DNA of 42,262 nt from Polyangiaceae bacterium. Its GTDB lineage: Bacteria; Myxococcota_A; Polyangia; Polyangiales; Polyangiaceae. The translations under genes were made by a program, and so were the position numbers. Location of the stretch: positions 1 through 42,262 of the forward strand of contig JAKLKA010000055.1 of assembly GCA_023150915.1 (NCBI GenBank). Reading direction: 5' to 3'. Each line of letters begins with the position of its first letter. Position 1 is the first letter of the stretch. Shown here in pieces: positions 23,001 to 30,120 of the stretch. The notes beneath the pieces were generated by a model. It was not told where the DNA came from. It searched no databases and saw only the letters and a program-made list of their open reading frames with translations.

Positions 23001-24199
23001 TTGTTCGCGTCTTGCAGCTCGTCCGGCACCGGGATGTTGGTGGGCTTGGTCAGGTTCGCGATGGGCACGCACTGCGTGATGGGCTTGGGCTCGGCGCCGC
23101 CCATCATGCCCAGGGTCATGCCGCCGCCGACCGGGTTCAGATCGCCCCAGGCGAAGCCCGAGCCGTCGTCCCGCGCGCCCTCGCCGCCGACCGCCGCCAG
23201 GAAGTCGAAGCCGCCCTTGGTGCCGGGCGAGAGGCTCGAGAGCGCCGATGAAAGATCGATGTTGCCGTCGATGCCCAGGGCGATGCCCACGCACTCTGCC
23301 TTGGTGTCGGGGCACTTGCCGGTGCCGTCGGGGGTGCAATAGCGGCACACGCCGTCCTTGTCCGGATACGAGCCGGCGGGGCAGGTGACCCCGGTGGCCG
23401 GGTCGGCCTTGGTGCACAGCTGGTCTTCGACGGTGCTGGTCAGGGTGCCGGTGATGCCGCCCAGCAGGCTGTTGATCAAGAGCGGCTTGATCAGGTTGAT
23501 GATCGTGTCGTCGAAGCCCGAGCCGCAGAACTTGATGCTGCTGCCGATGGCGCCGTTGTCGATCTCGAGCTTGACGATCTTGACCTTGGTGTAGCCCTGC
23601 CGCGAGCCGTGGGCCGGGTTCTTGTCGACCTCGAGCGAGATGTCGACGTTGAGCGGGATGTCCGCCGGCTCTTTCGGGCTGCACACGCCGCCCTTGGTCA
23701 GCACCACCTCGCTGTTGACCCAGCCGAGCAGGCCCGAGCCCTTCAGCGGCACCTTCTGCATCCGCACCGCCAGCGTGCCGGTGATCTTGATCTCGTGGGG
23801 CGCCGCGGTGGTGATGTTCAGCTTGGCCTTGCCCAGATCGACCTCGGCCACGCACTCGGGCGGGTTGGCCGTGGGCTTCGGCCCGTTCGGGCAGATCTTC
23901 ACCTTGCCGATCACCGCGTCGGCATCCGAGGTCGGAATGTCGAAGGTGATGACGCCGGCGTTGGCCTGACCCGAGCCCCCGAGCAGGGTGGGCGCCAGCG
24001 CGCTCACGTTCTGCGCCAGGAAATCCAGGCCGGTCTTGCTGACCCGGACGCTGGTGGCGTTGTCGATCCGACTCTCTTTGGGGAAGCCGCCCGGCAGCGG
24101 CGTGATCCCGCAACCCGAACACCCTGAGCAGCTCCCGGAGCAGCCTGCGTAGACGACCAGGAACAAGACGAAGACCAAGTGCTTCAACCAGCGCGGCAT
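20009..24199 (-). CDS. Large lipoprotein frame with internal MYXO-CTERM-like signal and second lipoprotein signal
   Basis: A single 1396-codon frame in three parts. (1) Residues 1-845: a lipoprotein signal ending at Cys 20 with a Cys-rich start (GCSGSCSGCSGC), beta-rich repeated segments (NIDLSSALSSLSPG, NPIDLSSQLSSYGLSLNIPP), possibly BPI-like lipid-binding, then Ig-like sandwich motifs (VRVDKTPPAVSFAKRV). (2) Residues 849-884: a MYXO-CTERM-type tail, SSCGCRVAGADG, a hydrophobic helix and RRRRR. (3) From 885: LSHRARVAGGFALMAVASSF, then the lipobox SGC (Cys 907), followed by a propeller-like domain with repeated AVGSDGTVWVAGYND, LWTSIALAGDTPQVAYFDAK and LAVDAAGDWHVAYVHG. This is either one processed protein or two genes whose separating stop is missing. 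Start ATG 24197-24199. Confidence 0.85.
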   Translation of the reverse strand: MPRWLKHLVFVLFLVVYAGCSGSCSGCSGCGITPLPGGFPKESRIDNATSVRVSKTGLDFLAQNVSALAPTLLGGSGQANAGVITFDIPTSDADAVIGKVKICPNGPKPTANPPECVAEVDLGKAKLNITTAAPHEIKITGTLAVRMQKVPLKGSGLLGWVNSEVVLTKGGVCSPKEPADIPLNVDISLEVDKNPAHGSRQGYTKVKIVKLEIDNGAIGSSIKFCGSGFDDTIINLIKPLLINSLLGGITGTLTSTVEDQLCTKADPATGVTCPAGSYPDKDGVCRYCTPDGTGKCPDTKAECVGIALGIDGNIDLSSALSSLSPGTKGGFDFLAAVGGEGARDDGSGFAWGDLNPVGGGMTLGMMGGAEPKPITQCVPIANLTKPTNIPVPDELQDANKLFDKGIPNWTGPGPHLGVAISERYLNYALGAIYNSGALCLGVGSGTLGSLLNSNTIGLLIPSFSELARQKASAPLALVIRPQEPPSVVVGKGTDLAADPLLKVTMNKLEIDFYVWSSDRFIRAFTASFDVVAPVNLDVTSAGLAPVLDKVELNNPSLKNSLLREDEKKAAKSLASIVADQIGSALGGAINPIDLSSQLSSYGLSLNIPPSVAGQGSPGLTRLEKGTDRYLALFAGLALAPVKPGNIDTDTLDTSVEVSDKRVELAGLSLPTLSDDNAPEIALKLGSSGDDGSRALEWQYRLNGGLWHPWTSQRWLKVRAPSLSIQMKHTIEVRSRVVGQPQTMDPTPAVIQVRVDKTPPAVSFAKRVKNGSMDLSVDDVVSERPAVKVRWALDDAEFGEWTTASALDSVAVQGAKHLRVQAVDEEGNVAETKHALINGKADASLGGAGSSCGCRVAGADGSSPWYAALAVAGLGIALSLRRRRRLSHRARVAGGFALMAVASSFSGCSCGSDDETGKAAKVCPDIEGCETLEPGLVGAYASAAVGSDGTVWVAGYNDFGYGTTEENGQSMYVWGDLVVGKWDGQKVAWESVDGLPAVDPDLEPGESGGPADPKYNDVKGFRGGLVEAGDDVGLWTSIALAGDTPQVAYFDAKNRALKFASLDGKSWATHTVQKKANSDIGRYAKLLRVGDKPVIAYLFIEPGAAGAGKSGVRIAKASKETPTADSDWSFEDVYVDDKTPCRAFMCATGACRADTLKCEPKASGCAKCGSGEECFDTAGEKACQKVFDKVYPDAFPEAAGLYVSLAETKSGLGLVFYDRIHGNLMAARQEGGKWQPALLVDGQGTDAKGPIDTGDVGIGASLAVDAAGDWHVAYVHGFDESLLYNKIAGGTTPGKAEVVDDGVVPEGQAVVGADSSIAIGSGGDVLIAYQDATRGKARWAVGKASGATHTWTKKDLGVSEFAGGFNKVLVSGSKTEVLTWWRRAKPRSEGDVSIVTP
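21548..21655 (-). other. Internal MYXO-CTERM-like sorting signal
   Basis: This encodes SSCGC followed by a Gly/Ser turn, a hydrophobic helix (WYAALAVAGLGIALSL) and RRRRR. This is the C-terminal sorting-signal layout of myxobacterial MYXO-CTERM proteins, which are normally at the protein end. Here it is internal, at about residues 849-884. Confidence 0.75.
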
Positions 24200-24340
24200 A
24201 AGGCTCTCCCGTGTGCGGCATCCGGCCGCTCGCGGCGCCCCGAAAAGCGGACGACCGCTGTGGAGTCTAGCCCGAATCCGCGGCTCGGGTCCGCGCGTTC
24301 TCGCGCCGAGCCGTGTCGCACAAGGTGGGATGCCCCAGGC

Positions 24341-25378
24341 TCAGCAGCCGTTCTTGGCGCTGTCGTACACGCCCTTGATCTTGATGGCCTGGGCGGCGAA
24401 GTCGATGACCAGCTTCCACGAGTCCTGGCAGCCGCCGGCGCTGTTGGTCTTCGAGCACCAGTCGCCCTTCGGCATGCCGTCGCTGGCGAAGCCCTTGCTG
24501 GTCTTGCAGTCCCGGTCGGTGCCCAGCCACTTCGACGGGTCGCCGGTCAGGACCACGCACAGCGACTGCGAGAGCGTGACCACCATCACCTTGTCGGCCT
24601 CTTCGACGGTGATGTAGCCCTCGTACGTGCCGTCGGCCTCCCAGGCGAACTGCCCCTCGGTGGGCTGGCACGAGAGGCCCTTCTGCAGGCCCTCGGGGGC
24701 GTAGCGCCCCACGCAGTTCTTGTCGTCGCTGAGCTTCGCGGTGAACTTCATCTGGTGCAGGGGCACCAGCACGGCGCTGTCGACCGTGGCCTTGTCCTCC
24801 AGGTAGATGGGCATCACGAACTTGTCGAGCGTCGCCTCGAGCTTGCCGCCGCTCTCGGTGTACGCCGCGGTGTACTGCTTCACCTCGAGGCCCGACTTCG
24901 GATCGGTGAACTCGGCCCAGCAGGTCCCGTCGAGGGTGGGCCCGATCAGCGCCTGCGGCACGCCGCCGCCCAGGGTCAGCTCTTTCTTGGCGGTGTCGAG
25001 CTGCATCAAGTAGTTGAACTGCCCCTTGCCGTTCATGTTGCACGCCGGCTCTTTCAGCGTGCTCTTCTCGGTGATGATCGAGTCTTGCATGAAGGGCGCT
25101 GCCAGCGCTGCCGGGCTCTTCACCTGGTGCGAGGTCATGCGCAGCTGGGTCACGTCGGCGCCGCTGAAATCCGCCTTGGCCAGGCAGGCGTTGCCCGGCC
25201 CTTCCGCCCCGGCCACGTAGCAGGTGCCGTCGGTCGGCTTGCACTCGCTCGACCCGCCGCCGCCGCTGCCCGACGAGCCACCACCGCCACCGCCGCCGTC
25301 GTCGTCACCGCCGCAACCGCCCACCGCCACCATCGCCAGCGCCGTCAGCGCGGCGCACCCCAGCCATCCCATTGCCAT
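24341..25378 (-). CDS. Putative lipoprotein with poly-Gly linker
   Basis: A 345-residue secreted protein. Lipoprotein signal: MAMGWLGCAALTALAMVAVG with the lipid Cys at residue 22 (GGC), then an Asp/Gly-rich linker with a run of seven Gly (residues about 28-34) and more Gly/Ser. The mature part has about 12 cysteines (ECKPTDGTCYVAGAEG, KEPACNMN, DGTCWAEF, KNCVGRYAP, LSCQPTEG, QSLCVVLTG, RDCKTSKG, DWCSKTNS, GGCQDSWK, C-terminal KNGC), mostly paired at beta-hairpins, so a disulfide-stabilised beta-rich fold is likely. I do not recognise the family. It is separated by 141 bp from the large lipoprotein frame. Confidence 0.8.
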   Translation of the reverse strand: MAMGWLGCAALTALAMVAVGGCGGDDDGGGGGGGSSGSGGGGSSECKPTDGTCYVAGAEGPGNACLAKADFSGADVTQLRMTSHQVKSPAALAAPFMQDSIITEKSTLKEPACNMNGKGQFNYLMQLDTAKKELTLGGGVPQALIGPTLDGTCWAEFTDPKSGLEVKQYTAAYTESGGKLEATLDKFVMPIYLEDKATVDSAVLVPLHQMKFTAKLSDDKNCVGRYAPEGLQKGLSCQPTEGQFAWEADGTYEGYITVEEADKVMVVTLSQSLCVVLTGDPSKWLGTDRDCKTSKGFASDGMPKGDWCSKTNSAGGCQDSWKLVIDFAAQAIKIKGVYDSAKNGC

Positions 25379-25416
25379 CCGGCCGCTCTAGCATTGTCGG
25401 CGGGGGAAGACGAGGT

Positions 25417-25545
25417 GTGCCCCCACCCGCCCGGCTTGCGCCGGGCTTGCCTCCCCCTTACCCGGCAAGCGCGGGCAGGGTGAGGTCTTGCCAAGGCACT
25501 GTAGCATCGCTCCGTGCCCGCGCTCGCGCGGGTGGGGGAGGCGCG
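25417..25545. repeat. Nested inverted-repeat intergenic element
   Basis: The stretch holds a perfect hairpin GCCCGGC-TTGC-GCCGGGC (25429-25446) and a second hairpin CCCGCG-CTCG-CGCGGG near 25517-25532. Two long-range perfect inverted pairs enclose them: CCCCCACCCG (25420-25429) with CGGGTGGGGG (25529-25538), and GCCTCCCCC (25449-25457) with GGGGGAGGC (25534-25542). It resembles high-copy GC-rich intergenic elements of myxobacteria. It could form an RNA or DNA cruciform. The rest of the 25379-25650 gap holds no other signal that I can see. Confidence 0.6.
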
Positions 25546-25650
25546 TCGTGCCGAGCCTGCGGGCGGTCGGGCGAGTGAGGCGGGCGGCCGGTGGCTGAGG
25601 TCGCGTCAGGCAGCGGGTGTGGCTCGGGTGACTTCCGCGGAGGACGGTGC

Positions 25651-25995
25651 TCACGGGTCGGCCCCGCGTTGCGAGCTCTGCCGGTACGACCTTCTGATTG
25701 CGACGATTGCATCGGCGAGATACGGACCGCTCCAGGCGCCGAGGAAGCTGGCCGCCGCGACGAGCGGATTCCAGGGAGGGGCACAAAGAGCATATGCCGC
25801 GGCCGTGACGGCCAGGCACGCCGTGAGCTTCGCGATTCGCGCCCTCCGCGCCCACCGGTGAGTCTCTACGTGTAGCGGAACGGCAAGCGCGATTGCTCCG
25901 ACGACTATTGCGCCCGCCCTGGGCCCCGCCAGGAGACAGGCAAGCAGCGACTCCAGCAGCAAGAGCACGGCGACTCGTACACCGCGGCTCAGCAC
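25651..25995 (-). CDS. Small multipass membrane protein
   Basis: A 114-residue protein from GTG 25993-25995. Three to four hydrophobic helices are visible: VAVLLLLESLLACLLAG, GAIVVGAIALAVPLHV, IAKLTACLAVTAAAYALC and a shorter one near LVAAASFLGAWSGPYLA, followed by a basic tail (AIRRSYRQSSQRG). The positive-inside pattern fits an inner-membrane protein. I do not recognise the family. The GTG overlaps by 7 bp the end of a Cys-rich frame on the same strand, so the two may be co-translated. Confidence 0.6.
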   Translation of the reverse strand: MLSRGVRVAVLLLLESLLACLLAGPRAGAIVVGAIALAVPLHVETHRWARRARIAKLTACLAVTAAAYALCAPPWNPLVAAASFLGAWSGPYLADAIVAIRRSYRQSSQRGADP

Positions 25996-26154
25996 TTTGG
26001 CATCCAGACGGGCCAGAAGCCGACCTTCTCACACACAGCCAGGCACTGCTGGCAAGCCGCGAGGTCAGCGGGCATCACACTCGGTAGTGTAGTTCGGTCC
26101 CGGACCCGCCTCCGTTCCGAATTCGCACACACCACTGGTTTCGGGGCCAGCCAT
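25989..26154 (-). pseudogene. Possible frameshifted small Cys-rich protein
   Basis: Two overlapping minus-strand frames look like pieces of one protein. One reads MAGPETSGVCEFGTEAGPGP then NYTTECDA (from about 26154). The other reads PADLAACQQCLAVCEKVGFW then PVWMPKC and a stop at 25989. A one-base deletion near 26073 would join them at CDA-DLAACQQC. The product would be a small disulfide-rich protein with C-x2-C-x3-C. This is my reading of the composition and could be chance. The rest of the 26155-26430 stretch shows no gene or other signal that I can recognise. Confidence 0.3.
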
Positions 26155-26430
26155 GTCGCCCTCTCTCGAATGCCCCGCCGCTCGCGAGAACAGCAGAACG
26201 CAGTCGCGATGAACATGACGCGCGTCAACGCGGCGTTCGAGTCGCACGATGGCGGCGAGTTGACGATCACGACCTGCCACAACGGCAGGTGCTGAGTCTC
26301 ATGCTGAGACACGGGAGGCATGCCCGCAGCTCCTCCACCGGGCTCGCCGCGCAGCTCTGTGATGCGCGCCGGCTGTGGTGCGCCAGGTTGAGCCACCGGC
26401 GCTGGCATGGCAGTTGCGTCGGTCCGAGCC

Positions 26431-27048
26431 ATGCACCTGCGCTTCGCTCCAATTGCCCTCGCCGCGCTCGTCGCGCTCGTCGCGCTCTCCTGCGGGTCCA
26501 CCAACGACGACGCCGCCGCCGCAGGGAAGTCCAAGTTCCAGTGCTCGAACCCGACCCCCGAGGTCCCAGGCTACGAAAGTGGTTTCGAGCGCTGCGATGG
26601 GAACTGGCACCACCGACCTCAGATCGTCGAGTGTCCATCGACCGTGCCTCGCGCCGACTACACTTGCCAAGGCAACTACGAGCCGTCCGAGTGCTCGAAA
26701 GACGCGGACTGCGCCGGCACTCAAGGTGGCCACTGCACGCTGATGCCCCCCGGCAACTGTCGTTGCGCGAGCGGGTGCACCAAGGATTCGGACTGCGGCG
26801 CGGGCTACGTCTGCCTGTGTGGGGAGCCGACGGGCCGGTGTGTCGCGTCGAGCTGCAGCTCCGACGCCGACTGTTCCGACGGGAACCTGTGCAGCTCTTA
26901 CGTGGAAAATCCAGCGTGTGGTCCGCTGATGTTCCGTTGCCAGCAAGGAAACGACGAGTGCGCGAGCGCGCGCGACTGCGCCAAGGGTGAGGCGTGCACG
27001 GTGAAGGGCGGTCGGCGCGTCTGCACCGGTGACATCTGCACGCAGTAG
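26431..27048 (+). CDS. Cys-rich lipoprotein (DxDC repeats)
   Basis: A 205-residue protein. ATG 26431 (MHLRFAPIALAALVALVALS, then the lipobox Cys 21) is preferred over an upstream ATG because it starts the signal peptide. The mature part has about 20 cysteines. Repeated myxobacterial-type motifs C-x-(K/S)-D-x-D-C occur as ECSKDADCAG, GCTKDSDCGAG and SCSSDADCSDGNLC, with more at DECASARDCAKGEAC. This is likely a disulfide-rich surface protein of unknown binding role. It stands alone and is not part of a visible operon. Confidence 0.8.
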   Translation: MHLRFAPIALAALVALVALSCGSTNDDAAAAGKSKFQCSNPTPEVPGYESGFERCDGNWHHRPQIVECPSTVPRADYTCQGNYEPSECSKDADCAGTQGGHCTLMPPGNCRCASGCTKDSDCGAGYVCLCGEPTGRCVASSCSSDADCSDGNLCSSYVENPACGPLMFRCQQGNDECASARDCAKGEACTVKGGRRVCTGDICTQ

Positions 27049-27167
27049 CCCGCGGTGCGCGCCTGGTCGCCGTCAACGGGGCTTGACGTCGCCCTTTTCC
27101 GACGCGAGAGGTCCCCGGGCGCGCCGCGAAGCAGGCGCCGGACTTCCGGCGCTTGCCGGGGCGCTCT

Positions 27168-27638
27168 TCAAGCCGACGCGCGACCGGAGCTCGCCGGCTG
27201 AGGCTCACCGCGCGCGCGCCCCGAGTGGAGCAGCCTCGCTGCGAAGCCCGCCGACAGCGCCATGCACAGCGCGCTCGAGACCAGGTCGGCGAGGGTCCCC
27301 ACGAGCGAGAAGTGGTTCGACGAAGAGTAGAGCCCGAAGTTGACGCCTGCCCAGAGCAGGGTCCCCACGATGGCGCCCGTCTTCAGACCCGAGGCCCAGC
27401 TGCTCGCCCCCGACCACCTCACGGCGGTCGTGATGAGGTAGCCAAACGCCAAGGCCGAGAGCGCCAGCGCCCAGAGCACCATGTGGTCAGCGCCCTTCAC
27501 CAGTTGCCGCTGCAGCGCCTCGGTGCCGCCGGGATGGGCCGCGAAGACCTGCCTGAGCACCAAGAAATACGCGAGAGCGTGCAGCACGAAGTGAACCAGG
27601 GTCGTGAGCAAGCCGGTGAGGGCGAATCGCGCGTTCAT
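27168..27638 (-). CDS. Four-helix membrane protein
   Basis: A 156-residue protein with four hydrophobic helices: ALTGLLTTLVHFVLHALAYF, VLWALALSALAFGYLITTAV, LKTGAIVGTLLWAGVNFGLY and LVGTLADLVSSALCMALSAG. The layout resembles DUF1761/DUF2177-like small membrane proteins, but I cannot assign it firmly. It is the last gene of the nine-gene minus-strand operon, 10 bp after the PfkB kinase gene, so it is probably co-transcribed. Its tail is Arg/Ser-rich. Confidence 0.68.
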   Translation of the reverse strand: MNARFALTGLLTTLVHFVLHALAYFLVLRQVFAAHPGGTEALQRQLVKGADHMVLWALALSALAFGYLITTAVRWSGASSWASGLKTGAIVGTLLWAGVNFGLYSSSNHFSLVGTLADLVSSALCMALSAGFAARLLHSGRARGEPQPASSGRASA

Positions 27639-27648
27639 CGCGCCCCGT

Positions 27649-28581
27649 TCACTCTTTACCGAAGTGAACCAGGCCCCGCAGATCTTCCAGCCGGCGCGCC
27701 ACCTGTTCCTTGTCGAGGGACACGAGCCGCTGAGTGCCCACGCCCTCGACGCAGAACGACGCCACCGTGGCGGCGACCATCAGCGCCTTGCGCAGGCTGG
27801 AGCGATCGAGAGACCCCTCGCGGGAGAGGTAGCCCATCAGGGCGCCCGCGAAGGTGTCGCCGGCCCCGGTGGGATCGATCTCTTCTTCCAGGGGGTAGGC
27901 GGGGGCGAAGAAGATGCCGTGGTCGTCGAACAGCATGGCGCCGTACTCGCCGCGCTTCACCACCAGGCGCTTCGGGCCCATGGCGCGGACGACCGCCGCG
28001 GCCTTCTTGACGTTGTGCTCTTCGGCCAGCTGCCGCAGCTCTTCGTCGTTGATCACCAGCGTGTCGATCTTCTTCAGCATCTCGAGCAGGGTCGGGCGCT
28101 CGCCGCTGATCCAGAAGTTCATGGTGTCTGCAGCCACCAGCTTGGGGCGCTCGACCTGGGCCAACACCTCGAGCTGCAGGCTGGGGTGGATGTTGCCGAG
28201 CAAGAGGTATGGGCTGGCCCGGAACGCGTCGGGCAGCTTGGGGCGGAAGTCGGCGAAGACGTTGAGCTGGGTGTCGAGGGTGGTGCGGCTGGTCAGGTTC
28301 TTCGCGTAGCGCCCGACCCAGCGGAAGGTCTTGCCGGCGGCGCGCTCGATGCCGCTGGTCTCGACGCCGCGGGTGGCGAGCAGCTCGACGGCCGAGGCGG
28401 GGAAGTCGTCGCCGACCACCGCGACCACGCGGGCGGGGGCGAACAGCGCCGCTGACAGCGCGGCGTAGGTGGCGGACCCGCCGACCACGTCTTTCGCGTT
28501 GGTGGTCGGAAGCTCGAGGTCGTCGAAGGCCATCGACCCGACGATCAGAACGGGGTCCGTGGAGCGAGTGGAGTGGATCAT
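27649..28581 (-). CDS. PfkB-family sugar/nucleoside kinase
   Basis: A 310-residue ribokinase-fold kinase. The N-terminal sugar-binding signature is present (GSMAFDDLELPTTNAKDVVG, GGSATYAALSAAL), and the C-terminal PfkB motif is intact: EIDPTGAGDTFAGALMGYL, with the anion-hole GAGD at 239-242 and catalytic base Asp242. The substrate is not decidable from sequence; relatives act on ribose, adenosine and related sugars. Its start overlaps the stop of the methylthioadenosine phosphorylase gene by 4 bp (ATGA), so a link to nucleoside salvage is reasonable. The start at ATG 28579-28581 excludes an upstream extension without family similarity. Confidence 0.87.
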   Translation of the reverse strand: MIHSTRSTDPVLIVGSMAFDDLELPTTNAKDVVGGSATYAALSAALFAPARVVAVVGDDFPASAVELLATRGVETSGIERAAGKTFRWVGRYAKNLTSRTTLDTQLNVFADFRPKLPDAFRASPYLLLGNIHPSLQLEVLAQVERPKLVAADTMNFWISGERPTLLEMLKKIDTLVINDEELRQLAEEHNVKKAAAVVRAMGPKRLVVKRGEYGAMLFDDHGIFFAPAYPLEEEIDPTGAGDTFAGALMGYLSREGSLDRSSLRKALMVAATVASFCVEGVGTQRLVSLDKEQVARRLEDLRGLVHFGKE

Positions 28582-29450
28582 GGGGGGCTCACTTGAGGGG
28601 TGCGATCGAGCAGAAACCCGAGGCGTGCCCGGGACTCGGGGCTGATGGCGTCGGGCTGGGTCAGAAGCGCGTGGGTCAGGGCGCCGGCGGCCGAGCTCTG
28701 GGCCGGATCGGGCAGGGCATTCGCCAGCTCGAGCACGGTGCGCTGCGCCAGCTGGGCGTTGGCCTTCAGCACCGCGACCACCGCCGCCACGTTCACGTCC
28801 TCTTCGGACTCGTGCCAGCAGTCGTAGTCCGTGGCCAGGGCCAGGGTGGCGTAGGGCAGCTCGGCCTCGCGGGCCAGCTTGGCTTCCGGCATGGCCGTCA
28901 TGCCGATCACGCTCACGCCCCAGCCGCGGTAGACCAGGCTCTCGGCGCGGGTCGAGAACTGCGGCCCCTCCATGCACACATAGGTGCCGCCCACGTGCAC
29001 CGTGCCCCCGGCGCGGCGCGCGGCCACCACCAGCGCCTTGGCCAGCTGGCCACAGACCGGATCGCCGAAGGCGACGTGCGCGGCGACGTCGTCGTCGAAG
29101 AAGGTGCTGATGCGACGCTTGGTAAGGTCGATGTACTGGTCGACCACCACCACGTGGCCGGGCACGATCTCTTCCTTCATCGAGCCCACCGCCGAGAGCG
29201 AGACCACGTGGGTGGCCCCGAGCAGCTTCAGCGCGGCGATGTTGGCGCGGTAGTTGATCTTGTGGGGCGGCGTCTTGTGACCCCGGCCGTGCCGCGGCAA
29301 GAAGAGCAGCTCGGCGTCGCCGTGCCGCGCCCGCACCACCCGGTCGCTGGGCGCGCCGAAGGGGGTGTCGATGGCATGCTCTTCGATCACCGACACGCCG
29401 GGGATCTCGTAGATCCCGCTGCCGCCAATCACTCCCAGGACGTGCTTCAT
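28578..29450 (-). CDS. mtnP: S-methyl-5'-thioadenosine phosphorylase
   Basis: A 290-residue phosphorylase that cleaves methylthioadenosine with phosphate to adenine and 5-methylthioribose-1-phosphate in methionine salvage. ATG 29448-29450 begins MKHVLGVIGGSGIYEIPG, typical of the family. Phosphate/ribose segments include FLPRHGRGHKTPPHKINYRA and GTYVCMEGPQFSTRAES. The substrate-recognition run is GMTAMPEAKLARE followed by TLALATDYDCWHE. It belongs to the PNP/MTAP family, so a purine nucleoside phosphorylase role cannot be excluded, but the H/E/D pattern here fits MTAP. It is in operon order after gmk. Confidence 0.9.
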   Translation of the reverse strand: MKHVLGVIGGSGIYEIPGVSVIEEHAIDTPFGAPSDRVVRARHGDAELLFLPRHGRGHKTPPHKINYRANIAALKLLGATHVVSLSAVGSMKEEIVPGHVVVVDQYIDLTKRRISTFFDDDVAAHVAFGDPVCGQLAKALVVAARRAGGTVHVGGTYVCMEGPQFSTRAESLVYRGWGVSVIGMTAMPEAKLAREAELPYATLALATDYDCWHESEEDVNVAAVVAVLKANAQLAQRTVLELANALPDPAQSSAAGALTHALLTQPDAISPESRARLGFLLDRTPQVSPP

Positions 29451-29484
29451 CGAGCGTGCCCGTACCACGGAGCGCGCACGCGCT

Positions 29485-30120
29485 CTAGCCTGCTTTGGGG
29501 GCCGGCGCGCGACTCTCGGCCAAGAGCGCCTCGGCGCGGCGTGCCTTGCGGGAGCGGCGGCACTCTTCTGCCCGGAAGATCCCCACCAGGTTCAGGGTGG
29601 CATCTTCCAGGTCTTCGTTGACCAAGAGATAGTCGAAGAAGCCATAGTGCTCGATCTCGGCCCGGGCCACGCGGAAGCGGCGCTGCACCGTGGCTTCGTC
29701 TTCGGTGGCGCGGCCCCGCAGGCGCTGCTCGAGCACGCCCATGCTGGGCGGCAAGATGAACACGCTCACCGCGTCGGGGTGCACGCTCTTGATCTGGCGG
29801 GCGCCCTGCTGATCGATGTCGAAGATCAACCCGCGACACTGCTTGGCGCTCTCGACCTCGCGGCGGCTGGTGCCGTACAGGTTGCCGTGGACCTCGGCCC
29901 ACTCCGAGAACTCTTCCAGCTGGATCAGGCGCTCGAAGGTCTCGCGGCTGACGAAGTGGTACTCGCGGCCGTCTTCCTCGTTGGGGCGCTTCTGCCGGGT
30001 GGTGTGCGAGACCGAGAATTTGAGGCCCGGGATGCGCTCGCGCAGGCGGGTGGTGAGGGTGGTCTTGCCCGCCCCCGAGGGCGACGAAATGATGATCAGC
30101 AGCGGACTTTCACTCGACAT
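29485..30120 (-). CDS. gmk: Guanylate kinase
   Basis: A 211-residue GMP kinase (ATP + GMP to ADP + GDP). The P-loop is SSPSGAGKTTLT (GAGKT 16-20). GMP-binding segments follow: VSHTTRQKRPNEEDGREYHF and EWAEVHGNLYGTS. The lid and adenine-binding regions are FDIDQQGARQIK and RRFRVARAEIEHYGFFDYLL. Length is normal, with a short Arg/Ala extension at the end. It overlaps the upstream yicC gene by 11 bp. In many bacteria rpoZ follows gmk; here it does not, and mtnP follows instead. It supplies GDP for GTP and (p)ppGpp. Confidence 0.95.
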   Translation of the reverse strand: MSSESPLLIIISSPSGAGKTTLTTRLRERIPGLKFSVSHTTRQKRPNEEDGREYHFVSRETFERLIQLEEFSEWAEVHGNLYGTSRREVESAKQCRGLIFDIDQQGARQIKSVHPDAVSVFILPPSMGVLEQRLRGRATEDEATVQRRFRVARAEIEHYGFFDYLLVNEDLEDATLNLVGIFRAEECRRSRKARRAEALLAESRAPAPKAG

